64,000 nucleotides of DNA from Aplidium turbinatum. Its lineage: Eukaryota; Chordata; Ascidiacea; Aplousobranchia; Polyclinidae. A program made the position numbers and the translations under genes. Shown here piece by piece: positions 43,601-53,000 of the stretch (the stretch's first letter is position 1; the number at the start of each line of letters is the position of its first letter). The stretch is from contig OU964923.1 of NCBI GenBank assembly GCA_918807975.1, forward strand, positions 7,192,001 through 7,256,000. Reading direction: 5' to 3'. The notes below the pieces were generated by a model. That model worked only from the letters and a program-made list of their open reading frames with translations. It did no database searches and was not told where the DNA came from.

Positions 43601-46600
43601 TGCAAAAGAAATATAGCCTAGTGTGAAATAAAATACAAAATTCTCTAAATAAACAGAAGGCGTCGTTGGATTTACAGAAGGATTTTGTTGGATTACAGAA
43701 GGATTATATCGTTGGATTTTCAAAAAATTGCCGAATAGGGAACTAACTGATAAAGACTGTAGCCAAATAGGGAACTAGCCCAATCGGACTAGCCGAATCG
43801 GGCTGTAGCCGAATAGGGTAATAGCCGAATCGGACTAGCCGAAACAGGCCATTCCGGTTGTACTACTATGCTACTGTATTGTACAAGTCGTGAACAGAGA
43901 TATTAGTGACACTTTACCTTGTGTCACGATTACTGACTGGTAAATGGTAATAAGACCTGGTTTTGACTTTAGTTCTCATCGCCTATTCTTGCGGTTTTTG
44001 TTTTTGTTAATCCATTGTTCGTTAAAAATGACTGTTTGTGACGTTATTTTGTGTGAAAGTGGTTTCTCTGCACTTGCAAGTGTGAAAAAACAACCTCGAA
44101 ACAAACTTGACTGTGAACCTAACATGCGATGTGCATTGTTTTCTAAACCACGGATTAAATTGCTGGCTTCAAAAAAGCAGCTGCATCCTTTATTTGGGAG
44201 CAAGTCTTTTAGGCGCAGACAGTTAGGCGCCGGTCAAATAGGCGTGCACACTGTGGCGTCTGGATATTTAGGTGCAGAGCACTGTGGCGCTCATTCATTT
44301 ACGTGCTATTTCTGGTAAAGTCTGCAGATTGTATCAGCTTGGCAGGTAGGACAATGCTTTTCACACAAGATGTTATATTGAACAGAAAAACATATTGTAT
44401 TGCGCGTGTTCGGCATTTATTTGTTGTTAGTCCAGGTTTGCGTCAGCAAAAGCTTTATCAATAAATTATTCAAGTTTCCGAACATGACTGAGTTCACTTT
44501 TAGTGAGTCAAATAGTAACTACACTAAACATCAGTAAAAAAATATACCCTAGCCTATATTCAAGCGGGTGGTAGGCTTGAGTGAAGACTCTGAAAAGTAA
44601 CTTAGTTTTCCGTCAAAACCCCGACTAGGTTTATTAACGAGCAAAGTCGAACCATTATGCTTGCAACTTGTAGCCAGGGTTCATACGCCCTATAGAAAAG
44701 TATTCATGCAGTAGAGTATTGTCTCATCCGTACTCGCCACACGACCATCCCGAGTAAAAAAAATTGCGAAAGATAACAGATTAAGTAAGGTTCCATCTCG
44801 CTGCAACATGTGTTCAGGATGCATAGCAAATGTCCTGTGGAGATGTGCTAATATCAAGAGTAGTAGAGCGTTGTCTCGCACCTCATCTCCACACGCGCAT
44901 TAACAAAACAACATATTTTTCTGTTCAATATAACATTTTGTGTGAAAAGCATTGCCCTACCTGCCAAGCTGATACAATCTGCAGACTTTACTAGGAATAG
45001 CACCTAAATGAACGGGCGCCACAGTGCTCCGCACCTAAATATCCAAACGCCACAGTGTGTGCACGCCTATTTGACCGGCGCCCAACTGTCTGCGCCTAAA
45101 AGACGTGGACCCCTTTATTTGAATAAGCTCTATTTAAATTGATTCTATTTGAATGAGCTTAACTGAAGATGATCTAGCTGCCAGCTGATTGAAATCGATT
45201 TTTAGCTGTTTATGAATGAACTGACTCGTGTGAAAATAAATTCGCTTGTGTTATATACATGCGAAGAAAAGTAGATTGTGTTCCACTTAATCTTTTGATT
45301 GATGCATGATGGAAAACATAAAATAAAGTTTGTTTTACAATCCAAAACTTGTAAACCTTAGGACTAGGTAGTTTGATTTTGCCAACAACTTAAACTATAA
45401 GAAGAGGCACAAAGTTTTACAAGTGACGTCAAGGGGAACGCAGCCAAAATAGTTTAAGAACCCCCTGGACTCTAGTGTAAACGTTTTGTTAGTTTTTGAA
45501 GTGCAGTAGGCTATGCTTGACAACGGAATGGCCCGTTTCGGTGAGTCCGATCCCTTAACGGGGGATTTTTTCAATTTTTTTTTTTAATTATTGGGTACCG
45601 TAGCCTAATTATCATTGCCATTTTAGGGTTAGAGGTTAGGAACTCACCGAATCAGACTCACCGAATCGGACTCACCGAATAGTAGCAGACCCCTTGACAA
45701 AGCTATTTCTCTTCCTAGCTTTTGTTTTATTCTTGCTTTTCCTTTGATGTTTCAATGATCTGTTGTGTCATAGGTATTGCTACAAGAATTCCCCAATCTC
45801 TTGCCATTGCTGGTTCAATCGATGCATTCCGAAGATCCTTGCCTTCTTCATTCTGTGCTATCTGCTCTCTATTGTTTGCTGCAGGTAATTGTATTATTTT
45901 TTCATTGATGTATACAGCTATTTCTGTTAATTATTTCATCAGTTTTATCACATTTTTATAATTAGCGATTTTTTATTATCACAAGTGACCATCCAGGGAT
46001 GTGCAACATGTTTTTGTACCAAGGGTTTTTCAAATATTATATGACTGTAATTGTTTTGCTTTTCTTTATACCCTCCACATCACTATCAGACGTCAAGTGG
46101 TACGCTTTTCACCAACTTACCTCACATGATGTTTCCAACACCTCCAAAAGCGCCATATGATGTTAAAATACTCCCTTAGTATGTTAAGCCAGTCCAATGA
46201 ACTCGAATCGACCGTTTGAACCATATTTTACGTTTCTTTCGTTCAAGCGTTTTCCTATATCTTTCGCATCCTCTCTCATTGCTCTGGAATAAAGTTGAGC
46301 TGAAACTCTGACTAATGAGCTTGTATTGTTTGGATTTTGAAAATTATGCTGACGTGCTTTTGCTTGGTATTTTTTTCTTACTATGCAGTTTTGGTTCTAC
46401 AGACGAGTACACCATGCTATGGCAGTTGTGGTTCTAGCGTAGCCAGTGAAAGTTGACATTTTTTCAACCTGTTGATGTCGCCACACAACGTCACAGTGAT
46501 ACCAAAAAGGTCAACTTTCATAAACACTAAACAGGAAACCCCGCATTTCATTTCTGTATTTTTTTCCGAGCAGGATGCTTCAGGGTTAATGGAAAGTCAT

Positions 46601-47342
46601 ATCGATTCACTTTTGGACGATTTTCTTCGTCTGGCTAGCTTCAAAAATGATTTGGCTGTTCGATTAAAGGTGAGGCGTTGGTGCTCCCGTGGCCTTTATG
46701 TTGAAACAGAAGTCATGTAGGCTATTCGTCGTATTGCATACAACTAAGGTTCCTTTATTTTTTAGCACAGCAGCAAAGATTTTTATACGATGTTACTGTT
46801 AATGAGATTGTTAAGAGTTAAGTGAGATGAGATTGTTAAGAGTATGTTGCTGATCTTGGAATGGCGGTTAAAGAACCTCAGATGCACCCAACCTGACAAA
46901 TACATAATTTTTGTTGCAACATGAAAATCGTTTGTAGTGCTGTATTGTAGTTTGGTGTTTGCCTTCAGGCAAACGTTGTTTCCATGAGATACAGTAGAAT
47001 TCGGCATCGTTTAATTAGTCAGTTCGCCTTGTTCGTCACACGTTTTGTCGGTCCCGACAGACGTCGTTAGTTTTGACCTGTTTGCATAACTCGTCAGTTC
47101 GCCTAATTCATCATGAGGTGACAAAGATTAATGCTACTGTATCTAGATCCTGATCTTAAAACCATGTATCCAAACAGGCCGTACAGTGCATAGGAGCGAG
47201 TACACTGCTTCCCACTCATGTCCTGCTGCCAATGCAATGCAAAGTGGTCAGACACCTTGCTGTAGCTCTTGACGACCACAAACGTGACGTAAGGATTGAA
47301 GCAGCCAAGGCAAGATCAGAATGGTTTTTGGTTGGCGTTTGA
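38312..47342 (+). CDS. MMS19: MMS19, cytosolic iron-sulfur assembly component, complete (6 coding exons)
   Basis: Coding exons: 38312-40660, 41457-41678, 41805-42032, 45774-45884, 46574-46669, 47178-47342 (stop TGA at 47340-47342). All five introns are GT-AG and phase 0. They give 1055 residues; human MMS19 has about 1030. The protein is an all-helical HEAT-repeat scaffold. C-terminal matches to the vertebrate family are clear: VIRIMYHQRFFLLVLPKLVSG, VLLQEFPNLLPLLV and RSEWFLVGV just before the stop (human ends near GEWFLLG). In the family MMS19 works with CIAO1 and CIAO2B to deliver Fe-S clusters to DNA helicases and polymerases such as XPD and thus supports DNA repair. The first exon holds 783 codons without an intron, unlike the intron-rich vertebrate gene. 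Intron 3 (42033-45773) is enlarged by transposons. Convergent with rhophilin. Confidence 0.95.
41120..41288. mobile_element. Mutator-like MITE, GGGTCTGCTACTATTCGG end, short copy 1
   Basis: 169 bp in MMS19 intron 1. Left end GGGTCTGCTACTATTCGG, right end CCGAAACGGGCCTTTTCG, flanked by the exact 9-bp duplication AATTAATTG (41111-41119, 41289-41297). Subterminal GGTGAGTCCGATTC repeats. 9-bp duplications are usual for Mutator-like elements. Confidence 0.85.
41457..41678 (+). CDS. MMS19: MMS19 coding exon 2
   Basis: 74 codons, acceptor ttctaag, donor gtgaag. Contains LLIWTTKALVLCNHKQTSD and LLSLLSDPDIGEIAAAGLDI, matching the TKALLVRHHPLTS...GLLSDPELG region of vertebrate MMS19. Confidence 0.93.
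41805..42032 (+). CDS. MMS19: MMS19 coding exon 3
   Basis: 76 codons, acceptor ctccaag, donor gtaaac. Starts VLCPASHAVIRIMYHQRFF and ends SHLLLHLPKQ, aligning to the RIMFRQRFF...LNRLPK stretch of the family. Confidence 0.95.
42138..42262. repeat. 14-bp tandem array, left arm
   Basis: Successive variants of ATTCGGCTAGTCCG (ATTGGGCTAGTCCG, ATTTGGTTAGTCCG and shorter CTATTCGGCTACAG forms). The inverse array lies at about 43735-43850. Confidence 0.85.
42431..42799 (+). mobile_element. LINE 3' fragment with 11-bp target duplication
   Basis: The conceptual peptide has WVTLNRIRCDVGC, WGLHNSPICVCG and TMQHILHECPIL, the zinc-knuckle-like C-terminus of non-LTR polymerases, with a stop after HEEALPI. 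It ends in a GAAGAAGAAGA-like tail. ATCCAGTGTTT at 42420-42430 and 42800-42810 is the target duplication. It is strongly 5' truncated and sits in one arm of the Mutator-like element. Confidence 0.88.
42826..42913. repeat. Family X MITE copy
   Basis: CCCAGACGGCAAAATC, then TTTTTACATTGATTCAACGT followed by a near-perfect palindromic continuation around CTGCAG, ending in TTACTGTCGGGG. A 36-bp relic of the same ends (43527-43562) lies in the other arm. Confidence 0.8.
43527..43562. repeat. Family X ends, internally deleted copy
   Basis: CCCAGACAACAAAAATG joined to GGATTTTGCCGTCTGGG. AA flanks both sides. Confidence 0.6.
43980..44196 (+). pseudogene. hAT transposase C-terminal fragment
   Basis: In one open frame the peptide contains LCESGFSALASVKKQPRNKL and MRCALFSKPRIKLLASKKQL, the C-terminal dimerisation region of ZBED5/SCAND3-type hAT transposases. 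The family ends shortly after ...ASKKQxHPSH. Here the frame runs into a 915-bp insertion at 44197; the duplicated target at 45112-45121 is followed by AATAA, which supplies the original stop. Confidence 0.88.
44197..45111. mobile_element. Foldback element with GTCTTTTAGGCGCAGACAG arms and 10-bp duplication
   Basis: Long inverted arms (about 44197-44400 and 44915-45111) hold GTCTTTTAGGCGC, GCGCCGGTCAAATAGGCG and GCACTGTGGCG modules. The flanks are an exact 10-bp duplication CCTTTATTTG (44187-44196, 45112-45121), suggesting a Mutator-like mechanism. A second, more distant inverted pair lies in the core. No protein is recognisable. Confidence 0.85.
45524..45692. mobile_element. Mutator-like MITE, short copy 2, inverted relative to copy 1
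   Basis: 169 bp, the same length as 41120-41288 and reading as its inverse: CGGAATGGCCCGTTTCGG to CCGAATAGTAGCAGACCC. CTTGACAA flanks both ends (45516-45523, 45693-45700). It lies 81 bp before the MMS19 exon 4 acceptor region. Confidence 0.85.
45774..45884 (+). CDS. MMS19: MMS19 coding exon 4
   Basis: 37 codons, acceptor gtcatag, donor gtaatt. VLLQEFPNLLPLLV...LSALYCLLQ matches VLLPELPTLLSLLLEAL...LSCLQPLL in vertebrates. Confidence 0.93.
46574..46669 (+). CDS. MMS19: MMS19 coding exon 5
   Basis: 32 codons, acceptor cgagcag, donor gtgagg. ESHIDSLLDDFLRLAS...LAVRLK corresponds to HVDTLVTKFLNLSS...MAVRIA. Confidence 0.92.
47178..47342 (+). CDS. MMS19: MMS19 coding exon 6 (terminal)
   Basis: 54 codons plus TGA, acceptor caaacag. 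AVQCIGASTLLPTHVLLP, LAVALDDHKRDVRIEAAKAR and SEWFLVGV are the conserved C-terminus that contacts CIAO partners in the family. Confidence 0.95.
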   Translation, partial: AVQCIGASTLLPTHVLLPMQCKVVRHLAVALDDHKRDVRIEAAKARSEWFLVGV

Positions 47343-47722
47343 CATGGGCTTACCAGTTGGGTAAACCTTGGGTAAAACCTTGTTTCACATTTATTGTACG
47401 CCCAGCAACATCACACTGTCATGTTGCATATGCGTAATTTGTACAAAATGACTGATTTTTTAATTATCGCTTACGATAACTCATCAGCGTGTGGGTGGGT
47501 GCATTTTGTGAGTGTACATCTGTGTCGTGATACATTGCCAATTGACCTTGACAGTACTGTAGGTCACTTGTAACAAATGGAATTGTCTCAGATCGTCTGG
47601 AATTGGGATAAAATACATCATGCACACATACCTGAATAGAAATAATTGGGATACATCTCCCAGATAACACAAATTCGTCAAGTTACTGGTGCCACTGTTC
47701 AATTGCGTTGAATATTGAGATA
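47343..47722. other. MMS19 3' flank
   Basis: No close AATAAA was found after the stop codon. The nearest plus-strand one seen is near 48297. No gene. Confidence 0.35.
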
Positions 47723-47886
47723 CAGTAGTCCCCGCTTATTAAGCCGCTGTTAGTAGGCCCACACGTTTATTAAGCCCAATATGGTCCGGAATTACTGAAT
47801 GTATAGGTGTGGCCGAGAATCGTCTCCCGCTTAAGAAGCTCAAAATCGTCCGGTCCTGAGGTGAGCTTAATAAGCGGGGACAACTG
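47723..47886. mobile_element. Tc1/mariner-Tigger-like MITE, CAGTAGTCCCCGCTTATT ends
   Basis: 164 bp; CAGTAGTCCCCGCTTATTAA is mirrored by TTAATAAGCGGGGACAACTG. TA precedes the left end, while TT follows the right end, so the expected TA duplication is only half kept. Non-coding. Confidence 0.75.
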
Positions 47887-49244
47887 TTCAATGTTTCGTA
47901 ATTTGAATACAGTGTGTTTTACTGTTTAGTCTCATCAGTGTAATCGGTCCTCAACTATAATCTTCAACAGCTATATTTAAACATGTTGGATTGTGCTTTT
48001 ACCAAGCTAACATAGTTTTTTCACGAATTAACGTCTGCAGATGTTAAATCAAGGTGAAAAGGAGTTCATATGTTGCAGATTGTGTCTTTACTGTTTTTGT
48101 TAACGTTGAATTGCTGCATTCAACCAGCCGTGTTTCTAGATAATTTCAAAACCAGCTTTTTCTCTCACGCCATCCATCAGTGACGATAATTTAGTTTTGG
48201 TGATTTTAACATTGCATGACGACGTTTCGTGTAATTTTCCTCACTGACATAACTGTATATACCAATCCACTAGTATGGGCAGTCCAGCTTTGTCAATAAA
48301 ATTGAATTTTGTATGAACTCGTTGAAAGGACATAATACTGTATTTGGCAGAATTGTTCACAATGCAATCTGTACGCAGCACATAGATTCTAGTACGGTAC
48401 TTCGACATACGCATGAACACAATGAATAGCAAGGTTTAATATCAAGTCGCTCTTTAATTACCTTAGAAAAAAATGTTGGCAGCTTCACAAAAAAACATCA
48501 GCATGACCAACTTAAAAGTGGTTTTAGTTTTTAAATCTTTATCCTCGGACTAACAAAGTCTTTGATAAGTTATACTTGGTAGTTTCGCATACTTGTAGAG
48601 GCTCTTGGCGCAGTGCCCGTGCCGAGATTTAAAGAGTGAAGTTTTCCAATTGTTAGTGCTGTTGCTGGGGAATTATTCTTGCAACACCTTCGAAACCGGC
48701 TTGAGAATGCATGGGAGTATTTGTTAGTCGCCATCGTTACAGGACAGAAGTAGAACAAGTTAGATTAAAATTGATATGACAGCAGGCAACAGCTAATGGT
48801 AAGGAAAAAGACTTGCCTTGTATAACCACTATTTTGACTGAACAAAAGCGAAAAGACAATGGTGTCTCAATTAACGGCAGCGCAATCAATCTCCGTTGTA
48901 GTTAATAAAGACTGAAGTTGTTTGAAACAAAAACAGTACAAAATTTAGTTCCAAAAAGCCCTAGCAGGTAGTCGGTGCAAATGGTTCATAGCGGAATTCA
49001 AAGGTTCATGAAAACTTCACACCAACTTTTCCCCCCAGAGGACAACAGTCAATGGAGTAATACGCATCACAGTAATAAACGGCAAATATAGTACATTTGA
49101 ATCGATGTCGTATTGCGGCAAAACGGTAGCGCGTATTTACATCATAAAATAATAATTGGCAATGAAATAGTTACGCAGTTTTTACATCGTTTCTAGACAG
49201 TACGAAGTTAAATGTAATAGAAAATAAAAACACCACAAAAACAA
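47887..49244. other. Intergenic DNA between MMS19 and rhophilin
   Basis: Holds a degenerate family X core (about 48025-48062, AACGTCTGCAGATGTTAAATC) and a partial SINE. No further gene seen. Confidence 0.45.
48540..48690 (-). repeat. tRNA-derived SINE, copy 4 (partial)
   Basis: The minus strand shows the SINE body only: AATTATTCC, TTTAAATCTCGGCACGGGC, CAAGTATGCGAAACTACCA and the GATAAAGATT tail. The tRNA head is missing. Confidence 0.75.
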
Positions 49245-49354
49245 CCCAGACAACAAATCACTCGCTTTTTACATTGATTCAACGTCTGTAGACGTAGAAT
49301 ACGCAGACTACAGACGTTCAATCAATGTAAAAAATGACTGATTTGCTGTCTGGG
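49245..49354. repeat. Family X MITE copy, intact ends
   Basis: CCCAGACAACAAATCACTCG ... TTTTTACATTGATTCAACGT, then a 20-bp expansion at the centre, the mirrored core, and ATTTGCTGTCTGGG. Confidence 0.88.
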
Positions 49355-49711
49355 GAGTTTAGTCATTACCTTGAGAGCCTTAAACCACTCCAGATGGAAG
49401 TCCTTTTGCAAGTTTGATATAAAAACAATTCCAGTGGTAGTACGACAATTAGGATTGCATGCAAATAACTCTATATAGCAAAATTAGTGTTTTCTATGTT
49501 AATTCATAAAACAATCCTTAACAGGAATGATTTCATCTTTAAAATGGATCTGTCTTCACAGACAACAGACCGTCTACGATGAAAGAAAAGTGGCTATTTT
49601 TGCGTGACATTATCGTAATATAACGCAACACAACAATATTTTGTGGAACGCAACAATATTTTTTTCTCGACACACTGGTCAATGATTCGTAACTCCACAA
49701 ACAAGTAAAAA

Positions 49712-50074
49712 CTAACAATTTGATCGATATTCTGGAGACAAGTCCTTCTTCTGTCGTAAGACCGTGCTTCCTGGGCCGGGCCGTGTGAGGGCCTGGGCCG
49801 TGGTCGCACTGCGGTGCAGGGAAACGGCCCGTTGAACATGCAGCGGGTCGATATGGCTTGGCGTGTTTTCTGAAATGGTAGAGAAGCGATTTTGCTTTTG
49901 GCGCAATTTGAGGCCCTGGAAGAGCCCAAACGAATGACGCTTCTTTATGTCCCTATTCTTCTCCCGGTTATGGACCCTCCTGGCAACATGATCGCCAGAG
50001 TAAATCTTCCCATTATTGTTGTTGTTGTTATTTCCCGATCCTCCAGAGAAATCGTTGATCATGGTGGTGGATGT
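49712..50074 (-). CDS. Rhophilin terminal exon
   Basis: 120 codons plus stop, acceptor gtggcag. Begins [14 protein letters not shown], then a run of seven Asn, and contains [20 protein letters not shown], which resembles the Lys/Ser-rich tail of vertebrate rhophilins (KKLSFLSWGTNKNRQK). The phase-0 junction fits the donor at 50643. Without this exon the previous one would read into an intronic stop at 50629. Confidence 0.8.
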   Translation of the reverse strand, partial: TSTTMINDFSGGSGNNNNNNNGKIYSGDHVARRVHNREKNRDIKKRHSFGLFQGLKLRQKQNRFSTISENTPSHIDPLHVQRAVSLHRSATTAQALTRPGPGSTVLRQKKDLSPEYRSNC

Positions 50075-53000
50075 CTGCCACAAGTACAAGATCAGTATCA
50101 TTTGCGTTGTTATTACATATGACGACATTTCATTTACATAATCACTTATGATTACATCGATGAAATACAGCAATAGATGTTAACTGCATTCTGATTCACG
50201 CAAGAAACTTTAATATAGCTGTTTGTCTTGATTACCAACATGTTACTGGCCTGATGTAAACTGGACCTTCGAACTGTTATCAATAAAGATTACTCGATTC
50301 TTGGAGAAATACTTAACGGCGGAGAGTGTTGGCCAGTACGGTAGTTGACTAGAATCGTTTTTTAAAGAACTTGTTGTTTGGTGTGTTATTTATATCTGTG
50401 GTATTTGGCCGCCGGGTCTAAATACTCATTCGAACGTCCGAGGTTCGACTCCCCGCCTGGCTCACCAACCGTCGTAGAATAGGCGGCCGTATCGGTTAGT
50501 TTCTGTAACTTTTGGTAACTCATTTGATTTAAAAAAATTAAAATAGGAAAATGAAAAAAATAAATATGAAAACAAATAAAAAATAGAAAAATAAAATTTC
50601 GGTACCAAAATTTAAAAAAATAAATAAACTACTGTTCACATACCGAGTTATTGCACATGCTTCCCAACACAGTAATAAGGGTCATATTGATGGGGGTTCC
50701 TCTCCGCTCGGCTATGAGATCGGCAATCTGGCAGTGTGTGCTCCACTTCACGTCGATTCCGTCAATTGCCACTACGATGTCATCAGTGCGCATGCCCAGT
50801 TGCTGATGTTGAAGAAAGAAAATTTGTTTCAGTGCTTTCTGCCTCATTTTTTTGGGGGGGTTTACGTCAAAATTTTAATACCAAATTCAAGTGCTGTAGG
50901 CTGAGAGGCTATTCAAAATATCGTTTAAAGTCCAGGAGGTTGTTAGAGAGTCATCTATTGTCTTTGATGTGTTAACAAGTTTTTTAAAAATTAAAAAAAA
51001 AACTTGCAAGTTCAGAATTCATCAATCTTTCAATACAAGCATCTGAGTATTTACACATTTTAATCCACCAACAGCTACTAGAATTTTGTGTAGCAGATTG
51101 GTATAGCAGAAAACTGCTCAAAATAACATCCGGTATTCTTCAGTCTTCACTCACTTTTGCTTTCTCGTCAAGATTGGTCACTGTGACAGGGGAATTCCCG
51201 TGAAGAGTAAACCCGCATATCGCTTCCTGATTGGCCAACGTCACGCTCCGAGGAGAGCCGAGATGATAATGAGAAGAGAATACGGTGAGAGGACCCTGAA
51301 TGAGAAGTAGATTGTCAAACAACAGATGTTTACAAAAAATGAAGAATAATTATTGCGTTCCAAGGAAACGGATTACAATAAATGATAATGTTGTAGCTAC
51401 CCCAGTCAGCACATTAGCTCCTTTTCACACTCAATCAACGTCTTCAGACGTTGCATCAATGTAAAAGGGGCTAGTTTGCTGCGTGGGACCATGGTGGGCA
51501 CAAGAAACTTTACGATAATTGCCTCTACCCAGTGGTCGATTTCGAGCAATGGGCAGTACCAAATTTAAGTAATAAGTAGAGTAGACAACCGGAAACAGAC
51601 ATTGCCGTCGGCTGCAGCGTGGGTCAGGTGAATGTCGGAAGGCGTACACCGATGCATAGCGCTCAAGTCCGCTTTCCCGCAATGCAGGATAAAGATAAAC
51701 AAACAAACTTGTAAGTCACAGGCAGTTTTCCGATGTTCCTTTTTGCAGATTGCGACAGTTTGGGATAGCTTCCCAACTGCGAGCAATTATGGGAGCATAC
51801 TCCTTACGAAAGGTATAAAATTTCAAAACTTCACAATAAAAAAACAGCAATTAAAAAAATGAAATTAAAATCAAACACAGAATCGCTAAAGATACGAAAA
51901 CGAGTAATCAGTGCGCAATTCCAACAATAGGCTTGCTGTGTCGTTTACGCAGTCAGGCCAAGAAACAAAACACGCTTTTCCAATTGCATAGAGTAGCACA
52001 AAGCAGTCAACATTTTAGTACGGTAGTTATAGCGAGCAACTTACCAATCGCTTGAAAATGTCAGTTGATGATACGCAACCAAAAGCAGGCGGGATAGCCT
52101 CAGATTCGTTGGCGGTGTAAGCTGTAATGCATAAACATGAATTTTGCATAAACGACAAGTTTGCTTCACTAACTGACGAATCTCCGTCGTGCGTGGTTGA
52201 CAGCAAAAACTTTTTTGCATCCAGGTTCACACTCAGTGGTTAAAAAGTTGGATTAAGTAGACGGAAAAGTCAATCTTTGTGTCCACCTCCAGGCATGTCG
52301 TTAAGTGTCTTGGAAAGATACAGTCGCATTCTTTTGAGCGGTGTCGAGCCGGCGTAGTACCAGGCCCTTCACTACTAGGCTATATAGCCGACATAATATA
52401 AAGCTCCTTATGTAGGTGTGAATAGTTTGATCATCCCAACAATATCGGTGATAATGCAAAAATAAATAAAAATTAAACACTATAAGTACCATCCACAGTG
52501 TAGAAGCAAAATGTAGATAGATCAAAACGGATCCATTATGTGACACAGACGAAACCGGTCAATTTGCCAAACTTTTTCATACGTTTAACCGATATTCGCG
52601 ACTATTCGAATAAACAATTAAAGGATGCGATTAAATGTTTTCAAACAAACAACTCCCGTTGCAGCATGTAGAGCTTGGAAGTCTGAGAACAGTAAGAGTG
52701 GAATAGTGAACAAAGCATTTTGATCAAGAACTCAACCTTCTATCCAAGCAGATTTGTAAAGTGATCCAACCAACAATGAAAACAATGGTACGAACAATAC
52801 AAATTACCGCTGTAGAGCAAACCAGCACGTCCTTTTCTGCAACGCTCTGACATTTCAAGTGACAAATAAATCTTGGCAGTGTGATACTATGACAGCAATA
52901 AAGCATGCTTTTTGCTTACTGCTTAGTTTGGAGCAGTTCGCTCGATTGCAACAATTTGATGAGATCAGCGTGGTCCACACACAGACGCATGAGCATTTCA

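Larger units (their letters stand above)
42126..43856. mobile_element. Mutator-like foldback element with long arms and 14-bp arrays
   Basis: Starts GGGTCTGCTACTATTCGGC and ends GCCGAAACAGGCCATTCCG, flanked by the exact 9-bp duplication GTTGTACTA (42117-42125, 43857-43865). Long arms (42126-42430 plus 42811-42850; 43527-43856) are inverted copies. Each begins with a tandem array of ATTCGGCTAGTCCG-like 14-mers. A LINE scrap is inserted in the left arm. The core (42914-43526) encodes nothing recognisable. Confidence 0.88.
42056..45467 (+). mobile_element. hAT relic in MMS19 intron 3, with two Mutator-like insertions
   Basis: The left end AGTGGTTCTTAAACT (42057) and right end AGTTTAAGAACCCCCTG (45451-45467) are inverted hAT ends. 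Between the insertions it keeps only the C-terminus of a hAT transposase (about 43980-44196). No flanking 8-bp duplication remains. The host element is older than the two insertions, 42126-43856 and 44197-45111. Confidence 0.8.

Noticed and set aside
49594-49929. 111-residue minus-strand ORF
   Set aside because: Out-of-frame shadow of the rhophilin terminal exon.
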